Shown here: positions 23,372-33,674 of the stretch, piece after piece | Layout: each line of letters starts with the position of its first letter | Position numbering within the stretch: the stretch's first letter is position 1 | Source: Athripsodes cinereus | Lineage: Eukaryota; Arthropoda; Insecta; Trichoptera; Leptoceridae | Reading direction: 5' to 3' | DNA: 64,000 bases | NCBI GenBank assembly: GCA_947579605.1 | Contig: OX388314.1 | Location: 1,178,001-1,242,000, forward strand | Program-made: the position numbers and the translations under genes | The notes under the pieces: model-generated | What the model saw: only the letters and a program-made list of their open reading frames with translations | Told to the model about the DNA's origin: nothing | Databases searched by the model: none

Positions 23372-23724
23372 GTAGCAAATTTGGTGGCAAAACTCTGGTT
23401 AAAACGTTTACGACCACGTATTATTTAATTTTATAACAATGAGGTATTTTATTTATTTATTAAGAATATAACAGCTTTATTTTTACAATGATAATTACAT
23501 GACATTTTTACAATTTCATAGCGCCAATTACATTTATATTTTTATTCTTTACCCATTGATCTAATATTAGATCAATGTCTTTACCTAGATATTTGTTTTT
23601 TTATTATTTCATATTTATTAGTTTTTTTTATTCTTTACCTAGATATTTGTTTTTTTTTTAATAAATTATAATACATAACCGGCCATTCGTGTCTCAATTT
23701 TTACAAACACGTGTTCTTTTTTAG
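23372..23724. other. AT-rich spacer before the zeste-like gene
   Basis: It repeats TTTACCTAGATATTTGTTTTTTT twice (near 23580 and 23635). If the zeste-like gene has an upstream coding exon, it was not found here. No other motif. Confidence 0.35.
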
Positions 23725-24514
23725 TGATAACACGGCAAAGAGGTCGGGCCGGGTTAATCCCCGACAACTAAAATTAATGGTAGACTATATGATGGATCAT
23801 ACAGAGTTTGTCTGTGGAAGGTTTGTCGGCATGAGAGGGAAGGAGAATGTCGGAAAACAATGGGAAGATTTGACTTCCCTCCTGAACAATGCGGGCTGCC
23901 CTAAAGCCGACCGCCAGTGGCAAAAGGTATTTAAATGATTTTTATTTAGTTATGTTTTAATATAATATATATGATCTAGAGTTTGTGTGTTCACATTGTG
24001 AAAAGACATTTTAAACATATTTGTTATCAATAAAACACTGTTTTACTTTTCACTATTAATTTATTATTACTCAAGCGCTTTCGTCAAGTTAGCTTGACAT
24101 TTTCAAGAGAACTCTCTCAAGAGAAGTTCTCTTGAAAATGTCAAGCTAACTTGACGAAAGCGCTTGAGTAATAATAAATTAATAGTGAAAAGTAAAACAG
24201 TGTTTTATTGATAACAAATATGTATAATATATATGTTTGTGTATATAATCATAATAGTTATTCTCTTTCAGTTGTGGATAAGTTTAAAGTCTAAATCAAG
24301 AGCGAAGAGCGCGAAAATTCGCAGAAATCGCCTGCAAACAGGCAACAAAATCCCATACGTAGAATTAACAGATCTAGAGAGGAAAATTTTGCAAATTATG
24401 GGAGACAATTCTTCGGAAGGATACGAGGTAATTGAAAATATTCCTTCGTATGTATATAAATTGTTACCAAAACAATGCTCTTATCTATGTAATATTGGAG
24501 TTGACACTGTATGA
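23725..24514 (+). CDS. Zeste-like Myb/SANT DNA-binding protein (two exons seen)
   Basis: Exon 1 (23725-23926) reads SGRVNPRQLKLMVDYMMDH, then GKQWEDLTSLLNNAGCPKAD and RQWQK. Exon 2 (24272-24514) continues LWISLKSKSRAKSAKIRRNR and VELTDLERKILQIMGDNS. Joined, they give the Trp-rich helix pattern (QWEDL, QWQKLW) and basic patch of the insect regulatory-protein-zeste / Myb_DNA-bind_5 family, which binds DNA. The intron has AAAG|GT and TTTCAG|TT borders, and phase 0 fits the family. Exon 1 is preceded by TTCTTTTTTAG, so it probably starts at an acceptor; no suitable ATG precedes it, and a first coding exon may lie upstream or be lost. AATAAA at 24529 suits the 3' end. Such genes are multicopy and sometimes transposon-associated. 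Confidence 0.62.
24016..24225. repeat. ~100-bp foldback within the zeste-like intron
   Basis: The arms run from ACATATTTGTTATCAATAAA to its reverse complement near 24225, centred on the AGAACTCTCTCAAGAGAAG stretch at about 24115-24130. They include CAAGCGCTTTCGTCAAGTTA. By eye the arms match with almost no mismatches. The ends carry AAAACACTGTTTTA, resembling the ends of foldbacks at 40495 and 54128. Confidence 0.85.
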
Positions 24515-24983
24515 TTAATATTAATTCCAAATAAATTTTTGTGAAAATAAAACTACGTTTTTTCAAAATATTATTTTATTTAATATAGATTTTCACACTG
24601 AATACACCAACCCTAGAATTATTTTAGAAAATATTTAGTAATAATTAATAATAATTTTAAGTTTAAATACAAATTAGATAAGATTCTAATAAATAACAAA
24701 ACTTTCATTACTGATGCATTAGTGCAAGAGTACATTAATTCACCAAACCTAACAAAATAAATACGCGTGGATCCGTTATTATTAAAAAAGCGACAAAATA
24801 ATTAATAAACATATTAACTTACTTATAATTGCAAAAGTATTTATTTTCAATTTTTTTTAACAATAAATTAGTAATAATTAGGTTATTTCCCACTGACAGA
24901 TGGTATCCTTACGAGATAGCGCGAGGCAAAATGCCGGCGGATAAAGGATAATTTTAAAGACAATGCACTCAATTATCTCTATG
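24515..24983. other. AT-rich spacer
   Basis: Contains the polyadenylation signal of the zeste-like gene. The end (from about 24895) belongs to the repeat related to 10966-11125. Nothing else recognised. Confidence 0.4.
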
Positions 24984-24991
24984 ATAAGGAT

Positions 24992-25486
24992 TAGAGATGA
25001 AACGGATAGTTGTTTGGCCGGATACCGGATATCCGGAGAGCTGCGAGGCCGGATGGCCGGATATTCGGCGGCCGGATATTCGGACCATCGTCTCGTTGCA
25101 GGCAACGAGCGAAATCGCTTGTTGCCTGCGAACGCTGAAAATTTAGTCTTTATTCACCATAATTTACCACTTGTTAATTTTGAGTATTAAGTTGTTGACT
25201 ATTAATTCAAAATATTTTCTTTGATAAGAAGAAGAACAAGAGCTGTATATTGCGTAGTTGTAAATTTTCCGGCTTTAAATAAAAGATCTTATAATTATAA
25301 GCAATTTTATTGATATTTACCTCACAAAGATTAATGTATTGCATTTTATTATAGGAAATTGTCGTAGTTTTTGAATATCCGGTATCCGGCCGGATATTGA
25401 GGTACTATCCGGTATCCGGCCGGATAGCAAATTTAGGCCGGATAGGCCGGATACCGGATAGTTACCGGATATCCGTTTCATCTCTA
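24992..25486. mobile_element. hAT-type MITE rich in CCGGATA motifs
   Basis: The ends are TAGAGATGAAACGGAT and its exact reverse complement. They are flanked by a perfect 8-bp duplication, ATAAGGAT (24984-24991 and 25487-25494). Near both ends are many copies of CCGGATA / TATCCGG arranged as interlocked palindromes. The 8-bp duplication and TAGAG terminus indicate the hAT superfamily. It is nested in an older repeat, whose two halves resume on each side. Confidence 0.85.
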
Positions 25487-25494
25487 ATAAGGAT

Positions 25495-25983
25495 TCCTTA
25501 TGTCAAAAATTTTAAACGAGAATAGCAATTATCCCTAACTAGAGATAGCTGTCCTTACTACTGTCCTTATCTTTTAAAAACGGAACGAGAATAGCGGCTC
25601 TGAAAAAACGTTGTAGTCATCTATATCTGATGTTTCTTTAAATCTCTTGTTTGCTATTTTTTTCTTATGAACAACATCTTTTAACTCAGTACTAAAACAT
25701 TTTTTGGTACTTTGAATATTTAACAAATATTTCAGGTATATGGGTATCTATGCATAACTTTAAATTAGCGTAATAGTGCTTAAATTATAAAATAATTAAT
25801 ATAAACTTTGAAAGGAGGGATGAAACCGTCCTTTGCAAATGTTAATTTACCTATACCAAAAATAAAAAAGTACAACATTCCACAAGATTAAAATGTTTTT
25901 ATAGAATTTTTCGTTCTTAAACAAAATAAAAACAATAACAAAATTTATATATATTTAGAGGAATAATTTATTATTTTGTAATA
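25495..25983. other. Spacer holding the right half of an older repeat
   Basis: AACGAGAATAGCGGCTCTG at 25588-25606 ends the older repeat shared with 10966-11125. The rest is AT-rich and unassigned. Confidence 0.4.
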
Positions 25984-27630
25984 CAGTCCATTGTGCTTAA
26001 TTGGGACAGCGGCTTATTTGGGACAAATCTCAAAGAACAGAAACCAAACCAAGAAACCATTAGAAAATATATATTTTTATTTTGGACAACATTCCGCTTA
26101 ACTGGGACAGTAAATTTAAGATCAGGAAGGAAATGAAGGGATCCCTACATCCGCACTGAAAATCTGTGCTGATTTTGTAAAGTGAAATGTTCCAAAAACA
26201 AAATACAGACTTCACTTGACTCATTTTTGCATTGAATTAAATTGTATGTACCTACCCATTTATTATTTTAATTAGATTTTTTTCTTAAAAATTTATATTA
26301 CATATTTGTAATTAAAATCAAGTCTCAAATATTTGAGACTTTAATAAGAGGATGGCTCTGCTGTAATGGTTTTCCTTCCCTTACCTTTTCCTCCTTCATG
26401 AGCGCTCCATTATAAATTTAATTTTTTTTCTACAAATATATAATAAGTTACAATCCATTGGATTGGTCTACAACGAGTTGGTTTTTCTTCTCCATTCGTC
26501 TCTATTCTCGGCCAGTCTTTTCAGCTCTACGTATGAGCCACAGTTCATGTCCCTCTTCAGTTGGTCCATATACGCGTCTCTTGGTCGGCCTCTGCCATTT
26601 GTCCCCTTGGTCTTACCCTCCGCGAGGGCGATGAGTAGTCCTGAGTGCCTGATGTTGTGGCCAATCCAGTTAGCTTGTTGTTGGCAGATTCTCTTAAGAA
26701 ATTGCCTTTTTTCGCCTACCCTGGTTAGTACTTCTTCGTTTTCGACGTGTTCCGACCAATGGATCTTAAGCATGCGTCTGTAGCACCACATCTCAAAGGC
26801 CGCCACCCGTCCGCTTTCACTCTTGCTGATGGTCCACGTCTCACAACCATAAAGCAGAATGCTCCATACAAAGGCTTTAGTAAGGTTCTTCCTTACGCTT
26901 AAATCAATATTTGGGGATTCCAATATCTTCGATTTTTTGTTAGAGGCAATCCTTGCCTGGTTTATTCTGCTCACAATTTCCGATTTGGAGCGTCCATCCT
27001 GGTTTATTCTGCTGCCCAGGTACACGAACTCTCCTACCTGCTTGATGCTCACTCCATTTATGGCAATGTTCGCAGTCGCTTCCTCTCTTCCCACGACCAT
27101 ACATTTTGTTTTTTCTTTATTTATTTTCATGTTGTACTTTGACAACAGTATACTTTCCATTTTTCCTAAGGCTTCGTTCAGCTCCATCTCGGAGTCTGCG
27201 AGCAGTGCTATGTCGTCATAAGATACTTAATCTTGTTAAGAATCATACATACTAACTTTAAATAAAAACACTTTTCCACTTTTAAAATTTATATGTCAAC
27301 TAAAAACTTGTAATATTACTGCAAACTGTTTTGGTTTATTTATTATGTAGGTAACTCATATTTTGTACCTAATGTATACTGTTGAACTGTTTGTTTGCAT
27401 AAAATAAAATAAAACGATAATTTATAGTACCTACATGTAATTTACAGTTTCCAAGAGTTTATAAAATAAAATAATTGTAAAATAATATGCATTGTTTAAT
27501 TTTATGTGTGTATAACTGGGTAATGGCTTTAGTTGCCAAAACCAAATTAATGAATTTAAAAATGTGGAATTCGCTTAATTGGGACAAAATGCCCAAGTCC
27601 CGATGTGTCCCAATTAAGCGGCATCGACTG
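25984..27630. mobile_element. Pogo-type DNA transposon remnant
   Basis: The left end reads CAGTCCATTGTGCTTAATTG and the right end, reverse-complemented, reads CAGTCGATGCCGCTTAATTG. TA lies directly outside both ends. Inside each end the GCTTAATTGGGACA motif recurs in inverted form. The CAGT start and TA target match pogo/Tigger elements of the Tc1-mariner group. No transposase survives; much of the interior is a later LINE insertion. Confidence 0.7.
26440..27225 (-). mobile_element. RTE-like LINE reverse transcriptase fragment
   Basis: On the minus strand it begins inside the catalytic motif (DDIALLADSE), then KINKEKTKCMVV, VYLGSRINQDGRSKSEIVSR, LLYGCETWTISKSE and WIGHNIRHSGLL, and ends with RGRPRDAYMDQLKRDM. 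This is the palm end, thumb and C-terminal tail of an RTE-like LINE. The frame is open for 239 codons. The 5' side is cut at the catalytic site, typical of truncated insertion. The 3' end (near ACAATCCATTGGATTGG) recurs at 53378. Confidence 0.85.
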
Positions 27631-27749
27631 TATTATTTTATTAGTGTTGTTTCTGTACCGTATGCAAGAAGCTAACTGGGTAACAAGAAACAGTAAAGTA
27701 TACATTTGTGAATTATCACGATGCAGGAGACTAGTTACAATGATACATC

Positions 27750-28880
27750 TACTAACTGTTAGAGTAAGTACAACATATATGATACCTGTCGACGACTTGG
27801 TTATTGGAGGTGTGAGCATCAGGCCAAAGACATCTGTAAAAATTCTTGGAGTGGTCGTGGACAGTGTCCTGTCAATGAAGCAGCAAATTGGTGCCACAGT
27901 TAGTGCGTGTTTTTATCATCTTAAGGCAGATTAAGACAGTTAAAAGATATTTAACATTTTTTTTTAAACATATTTATTAATTGATAAATATACAATTTAC
28001 AACAATAATCATTTACTTATAATTATACAGTAAGCAAAACAATTCATTCCGTCAAACATGAGCAGAGCTCGTGCTCGAGAACATATTATGAATGTATTAA
28101 AATTTTAATATCATCTTTGATTTTGTCTAGAATTGATTATTGCAATGTAATACTGACAGGTTTACCCAATGTACAACTGAATAGATTGCAGTCTGTTGTG
28201 AGGGCGTCTGCACGTATTGTGTTTGGTGCTGGTAGATATGATATCATTACACCTCTCCTACGGGAGTTACATTGGTTACCTATTGAAGCCAGAATACAGT
28301 ACAAGGTATGCGCTCTCATATACAGGGCTGTGAATGACATGGCACCAGATTATATAAGGGAGATGTGCTGCTTCAGAGAACTAGGAGCTAGACATCGTGC
28401 TTTAAGATCAGCTCATAGCGCTAGCCATGAACTCTCAATAGCATTGGATCACACATAACAGTTTATGGGGACCGTGCCTTTATTATGCTGGTCCTAAGCT
28501 CTGGAACCGTTTGCCTCTAAGTCTCAGGCAGGCCGCTGACTACTACGGTTTCAGGAGAGGCCTGAAAACATATTTGTTTTCGAGATTTTACACATGACGA
28601 ACTGTATTGTTTTAATTTTTAGACACTAGGTATATTATTTTAAATTTTTGACAAAGACTGAATGTTTGCTGAACAAAATTATATTATTTTATAATTTTTA
28701 TTTTTTTTATTTTATTATTATGACTTTTTATCTTTCTGACGACAATTTTTTAATTGATATTATGTAGTTTTTTAAAAACGGACGTGAATGTTGATCCTAA
28801 ATAATGTGTTGCGCCCTTGAAGTGATATTATCACAGTACGGCGCTAAATAAATTGTCATATATTATATTATTATTATTAT
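27750..28880 (+). mobile_element. CR1/L2-like LINE 3' half, interrupted
   Basis: The first part (to about 27935) reads SVKILGVVVDSVLSMKQQI. The second (from about 28125) reads LSRIDYCNVILTGLPNVQLN, RLQSVVRASARIVF, LLRELHWLPIEARIQYKVCA and later, after a frameshift, AGPKLWNRLPLSLRQA and FRRGLKTYLFSRF. This is the reverse-transcriptase thumb and tail of a CR1/L2-like LINE. About 190 bp of AT-rich DNA without similarity interrupts it. The 3' end holds GCGCCCTTGAAGTG and an ATTATTATT tail. Confidence 0.82.
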
Positions 28881-29185
28881 TAAGTAGCAATATGATTTGG
28901 GTTTATAGCAATTCCAGATTCATCTTTCTTCCTTATCGTTATCTGATTATCTCTCTAGAGGTAAGACTTTTAATTACTTCCACCATCACGGCATATCTCA
29001 CAAGTGGGGTAGCCAGGAGACTAACTGCTTGTTATAAACATGCAAGATGGGTGATATTATAACTCATCACTGCTAATGTGAAGATGTTACATTTCTTATC
29101 CATGATTATTATATCCATACAACCTGCCTTTTACAGAATACTCGAAAACAAACAGAAGAAACTTACAGAAGAATAGGGTTGATTT
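28881..29185 (+). repeat. SINE-like dispersed block, copy of 36255-36580
   Basis: The block starts GTAGCAATATGATTTGGGTT and passes through CTCTCTAGAGGTAAGACTTT to ACCATCACGGCATATCTCAC. About 300 bp align closely with 36255-36580. The copy there has a tRNA-like head, missing here, so this is a 5'-truncated SINE or LINE-tail element. Confidence 0.6.
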
Positions 29186-29589
29186 TATGGCCTTCTCTCT
29201 GCAAAACCTACTCGAAAATTAGTACTCCTTTGATGTACCCTTGGTGTAAAATCTTACACCGAGGATGACACACACAATGTATACCTATGTCATATAATAT
29301 ATTTTTATTTAATAGGTCTATTTAACATGGTATTTAACATGTCCTGAACTTCTTCATACATACTTTTTTTTATTTATTTAATACATTTTACAGGGATACA
29401 GACAGTCATAAACAGGTAACAATAAACAAAATCATATAAAGCCATAAATGGACTAGTAAAGTCCCCTATCATTACCAATATGTAATACAAACAATGAATG
29501 CAACAATACCTCAATGTTTCTTATGTGATCAGAGAGTTTTATTTGTATCAACGCTCACTCGTGAATGTATGAATGTTGGATGATTTTTT
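29186..29589. other. Spacer with a reversed LINE tail
   Basis: TTTATTTATTTAATACATTTTACAGGGATACAGACAG at about 29370 (reverse strand of a LINE end) resembles 47755-47810. No gene seen. Confidence 0.35.
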
Positions 29590-29830
29590 CAGCGTAGTTT
29601 AATGGAGCATCCATCTCAAGGGTCGTGCTTCCTTTGTGCTACACGGAGTTTCTTCATGGTCGACTTGGCTGTAGTCAAAGTCTCTGTCGCATAGATCAAT
29701 ACTGGTAGCACGCATTGGTCGTACATTTTCCGCATTAAGCGTTGGGAATGCTGTTAGTGAAGAATTTCTAAGATTTCCGTAGGCTACCCATCCAAGACCA
29801 ATTCTCCTCTGAAATTCATTATTTAACGAT
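29590..29830 (-). mobile_element. RTE-like LINE thumb fragment
   Basis: On the minus strand it reads EFQRRIGLGWVAYGNLR, then in shifted frames KVYDQCVLPVLIYATET and KSTMKKLRVAQR, the thumb-domain wording of RTE-like elements. At least one frameshift is needed. Both ends are truncated. Confidence 0.65.
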
Positions 29831-30556
29831 CTTACATATAAATAGAAATATTGATATTTTTTATGAAGTAACGCACAGATATGTAAGAAATATTAAACAA
29901 TTACGAAATTTTTAAGTATAGGTCTACATTTTGATTACAAATTATTTTGCACATGTCATGTACCTATGTAATATACTCACCAACTACGGCAATAAATAAA
30001 ACTCACCTCCAGTGTGGAGAAAGGACAAACACTAAAAAGTATAGGTACATTTGATGAGCTATTATTAAGTATATACCTACCTACATGAATTTTTATTTAT
30101 TTATTTATTTATTCTTTACTGTACATTGATAAAAAACAATTACATAAAAGGTATACATTCAAATTAAATACAATCAATATACAGAGGGCGAGTTTATCGC
30201 AAAGGCGCGATTATCATTATTGATAAGCAACTAATAATAATTTTCTTATTTTATGAACCTTGCACATGTCATATAATGTAATATACTCACCAACGACGGC
30301 AAAGAATAAAACTCACCTCCAGTGTGGAAAAAGGACAAACACTAAAAAGTATACATTTGAAGTAGGTATATACCTACACGAATTATCATTATTGATAAGT
30401 AACCAATAATATTTTTTTTATTTTATGAACCGCACGTTGCCTTGGTTTTGTGCAAACAAGATACTAAAATATTATTTGGTTAAATGGGATTTTCACAACG
30501 GTTTCACTTTTTTATTTTTCATAATGAAAATAAAATTATATAGGTACCTCTTTAAC

Positions 30557-30566
30557 TATATAAAGG
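30557..30566 (+). promoter_or_regulatory. TATA box of broken ligand copy A
   Basis: TATATAAAGG within AACTATATAAAGGAA. The same 15 bases precede copy D (44666) and, reversed, copy C (38429-38438). It lies about 307 bp upstream of the A start codon, and start sites would be near 30590. Confidence 0.6.
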
Positions 30567-30872
30567 AATACAATCTATGAATATGGCATAGTCTCTACAT
30601 TGCTATTGTACAGAGAGTTGCCACATTAATGTACTCACTCAAAAAATAATAATTTACATATTTGTTGCATATTTTGATTAATATCGAACTGTTTCTTTCA
30701 GTAATTTATTGCTGGTAGCATTGTTCATATTTTATCTAGAAGCAGCCTCATGCTTATAACGTAGTGAAGTTTGCTTAACTTAAGACGTAAGTTCAGTTCT
30801 TGCTGTCTTCGGATGTGCACGCGCCATTTATGCTTATTTTATCATCATTATAATTTAGTGACCAAATTCAAA

Positions 30873-31260
30873 ATGTTTTACAAATATGAATACTCCAAGA
30901 ATTTGCTCTGTTTGGCTGTTTTAACTCGAATAATTATAGATGGATCATGTCATACCATTCCAATGGATAAAACATATCATTTCTCTGAGACACCTAAAGG
31001 AAATACTAAAGATGTGATAATAAAAGAAAAAAGTGATGCGTTAAATTTACAAGAACACATGAATTTAATTGAAAGTGTCAAGTGCGGGGAACCTCACGTA
31101 GTTCTGTAAAAATGGAAAGATTTCAATATCACCCGTAAAGGAAATGAAAATTTCATCCCGAATGTTGTAACATTGAGCAGATGCAATAGTAATTATGGAC
31201 ACTGCGAGATTACATGTTCTGTGAAATATACTGGTGGTTCATCCAAGGAAACTAGTTTTC
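30873..31260 (+). pseudogene. Broken PDGF/VEGF-like ligand, copy A
   Basis: The start MFYKYEYSKNLLCLAVL is a signal peptide like that of copy D. The middle, QEHMNLIESVKCGEPHVVL, is almost the same as in D. An in-frame TAA at 31107-31109 then stops translation where D has Leu. Beyond the stop the frame continues as KGNENFIPNVVTLSRC and NSNYGHCEIT, after which similarity to D ends. The last knot cysteines (the Cys-x-Cys pair) are therefore missing, and one knot Cys (RRCNC in D) has become Ser. Two independent lesions make it a pseudogene, although its TATA promoter is intact. Upstream in-frame codons before the ATG at 30873 are not expected to be used. Confidence 0.8.
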
Positions 31261-31960
31261 TAAATTGGACCAGTTCCATGTTTTAACATTTACTAGATTT
31301 CCTATTTAACGCATTCGATTTATATAATATAACAAACCTTATAATGATAGAGGTAACATAAAAAGGTTTCAAATAATCTTTATATGTTTCATTGATATCT
31401 TTTTGTGAACAGCGCTCAAACATAGAAATTAGTCCATTTTAGATACTCTCCCCTCCGTACTGTCTTTTTTCAGTGTGTATTATTTCTTCCTTGAGCGAGG
31501 CCAGGTTTAGAACTTATTTATTACAATTAAAATCCCTTCCAGATGACGTTTCTCAATTTCTCATCCTTTCAGTAACACAGGAAACCTATTTTTATCTTAC
31601 ACTTCCGTACCGTAGACGTTTACTTATAATGGAATTTAGATTATCTTCTTATGAAAAATATTATTATTAAACGCATGACGTTATTTATTATATTAGCGGT
31701 TATATTACTGACATAGATTTTTAATGGAAGGAAGGAAAAGAAAATAGGTATAAATGATGTGTTCGTTTGTCATTATACACCACGAAACATGGAAACGATT
31801 AGAGTCATTGACTGATTATTGTATGTAACACAGTCTGTTGTTTTCTGAGCAATTCAATGTGTACGAGTCATCTAGAGTAGTTCAAAACTTAATTTGAGAG
31901 TCATTGACGTTTGATATAATTTTAACTACGACATAATTACGTCATTTACCTTATGCCAGG
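31261..31960. other. Spacer between ligand copies A and B
   Basis: AT-rich. Short open frames here (for example 31473-31670) show no family motif. This interval is the main part deleted from the right arm of the duplication. Confidence 0.4.
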
Positions 31961-31967
31961 ATTATAA

Positions 31968-31975
31968 TATAAAGG
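31968..31975 (+). promoter_or_regulatory. TATA box of ligand copy B
   Basis: TATAAAGG, 184 bp upstream of the B start codon, in a context (GGATTATAATATAAAGGGAC) different from the A/D promoter. It is absent from the right arm, so copy C cannot use it. Confidence 0.5.
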
Positions 31976-32158
31976 GACGCACGGCTAAGCTATTACCACA
32001 ACTTGTTGAGCACTTCCTTCGATAACATATAGTAATTACAGCGAATTACTTACTCATCGCGCGTCGATCGTCGCTAATCCAAGTTCAACATTGAATTAGT
32101 TTAATTATATTCATAAATTAAAATCAAGTTTAATATCTTATTAAATAATAAAAACAAA

Positions 32159-32638
32159 ATGTTTATCAAAAGAAAAGTGTGTTTATCTGTGGCAGTTTTC
32201 CTGACGGTGATTGTTCTTGGTATCTGCAAGCCACTTCAAGAAGGCAGAGAAAGTTCTTCAGAAAACTTATTGGTACTTGAATACAACAAACACGAAAAAT
32301 TGGTAAATGATTTATCCAGAGAACCACAAATAACTTTGGTCGAATGGAATGAATTGGGTGTAGTCCGAAATAGCAGTGTCAAGATATCACCAAATTATGC
32401 AGCCCTCATGAGATGTGGATCTTCAGATAAGCACTGTAAACATAACGAGAAATGGATAGAGACTAAAGCCGAATGTGTCACTCGCGTCTACAAGACACAA
32501 TCGAGAGATGCGGCAGGTCAAATGTTAACTCAATACGTTCAGGGGAAATTTTTGGAACATCGAAAGTGTGAATGTGTTAATGTTAAAAGTCGTATAATGA
32601 GAAAAACGAAGAAACTGTTGACACAGTCCTGTGCATAA
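32159..32638 (+). CDS. Secreted PDGF/VEGF-like ligand, copy B
   Basis: 159 residues, one exon. Residues 1-23 (KVCLSVAVFLTVIVLGIC) form a signal peptide, so the product is secreted. The core has PNYAALMRC, then spaced cysteines (KHC, KAEC) and FLEHRKCECV, matching the order P-x-x-V/A-x-L-x-RC ... EH-x-x-C-x-C of the PDGF/VEGF cystine-knot fold, where insect relatives (PVFs) act on a receptor tyrosine kinase. A basic tail follows (KSRIMRKTKKLL), as in matrix-binding ligands. The first knot cysteine present in copies A and D (SVKCGEPH) is Ser here (DLSREPQ), and the double Cys of classical VEGFs is absent. One N-glycosylation site (NSS). Preceded by its own TATA box. The family name is an inference; another cystine-knot family is possible. 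That it is an intact secreted gene is more certain. Confidence 0.65.
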   Translation: MFIKRKVCLSVAVFLTVIVLGICKPLQEGRESSSENLLVLEYNKHEKLVNDLSREPQITLVEWNELGVVRNSSVKISPNYAALMRCGSSDKHCKHNEKWIETKAECVTRVYKTQSRDAAGQMLTQYVQGKFLEHRKCECVNVKSRIMRKTKKLLTQSCA

Positions 32639-32793
32639 TTATGGTCAATATCTGGTTATTATATATTACTTATTAACGACGATTTTTTTGTAGATGTGCG
32701 TACCTGATATAATAAAAATGATAGAATTATGTATCGATACAATATATTGTATTATATAATATCTACTATATTATAATACTCAAGACAGTTTTT

Positions 32794-33389
32794 CAAGATA
32801 AAAGTATTGAAAAGGAAAAATTTGAAAAAAAACTTATAAATGTTCTCATTCAAGCAATTTTTAATCATTATAAACTTGATTGCAGTGATATTTCTAACTT
32901 ATAATTTTCATGGCTTTTGTCGTGTTTTTTGTTTTTAATTATTTACATAAAAATTTACCTATTTTATGTTATTGTTTGCTAGCAACTTGTTCGTCATGCG
33001 CTTTGGTAATTTGCGGGACCTTGATTAGTTTGTTTATTGATGAGATTTGTAATGTTGATATTTATTCATTTAACCCCTAACTTCTCCTTGGAACATAGTC
33101 GGTTATCTTATCCTAGGCGCCTAAGGGGCATATATTGGTAAAACTTACAAAATATAAGACTTTTCATAAGTTTTCGCTTATAATTTAATATTATATTGAT
33201 TGCATGTTGTATAAATATTCAAATTATCAAATTTAGTGTTATGTTTTAATTGACTTTTTGTTCGTAATAACAGCATAAATACATTCTAGATTCAAAATAA
33301 ATTATGAACACCTTGAATATACTCTGGATTTTAATTATATTATGGACAATATTTATGATTTTTTGTCAGTTTTTTATATCTTCTTCTGT
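32794..33389. other. Spacer after the left arm
   Basis: AT-rich sequence with no motif or repeat that I recognise. Confidence 0.35.
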
Positions 33390-33500
33390 AGGTGCCCTGT
33401 CAGGTCCCCCGACGTTGGCGATCACTCTGGCATAGGCTTCTCGGTCCCACACTGTCTGGAACAACTACTCTCCATCTCTCATTCCAGTCCAATCTCGTTT
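33390..33500 (-). mobile_element. Possible LINE C-terminal scrap
   Basis: On the minus strand it reads RLDWNERWRVVVPDSVGPR and, after a shift, AYARVIANVGGPDRA, in the style of the last residues of RTE-like LINE proteins. Very short, so the call is tentative. Confidence 0.35.
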
Positions 33501-33674
33501 ATTGCGCAGTTTTCATATAAAGTTTTAAAATATATCTTAATGCTACATAGTTTTTTGGATAAAAAATTTGGTTTAAAGATTCATGCAATGTTTTATTTCA
33601 ATTTGTATAAATTCATAGGCACTCGGGCACAGATGTGCACCTTGGAATTTCAAAATGAGGACAAAAATCAATGA

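Larger units (their letters stand above)
29890..32793 (+). repeat. Left arm of the inverted ligand-gene duplication
   Basis: This arm is homologous in reverse to 37507-38810. It includes upstream DNA, broken copy A and intact copy B. Within it, a promoter-distal unit (CAACNACGGCAA to ACTAAAAAGTAT) is duplicated at 29980 and 30290, the first copy being split by a reversed LINE tail (30085-30215). Similarity to the right arm is lost beyond CAAGACAGTTTTTC at 32793. The right arm lacks the interval 30771-32070. Confidence 0.82.

Noticed and set aside
24878..25190. Open frames on both strands within the CCGGATA block
   Set aside because: They are by-products of the interlocked CCGGATA palindromes of the hAT MITE; the peptide is a simple reflection of the repeat.
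26463..27221. Plus-strand open frames opposite the RTE-like LINE
   Set aside because: Antisense shadows of the LINE coding strand.
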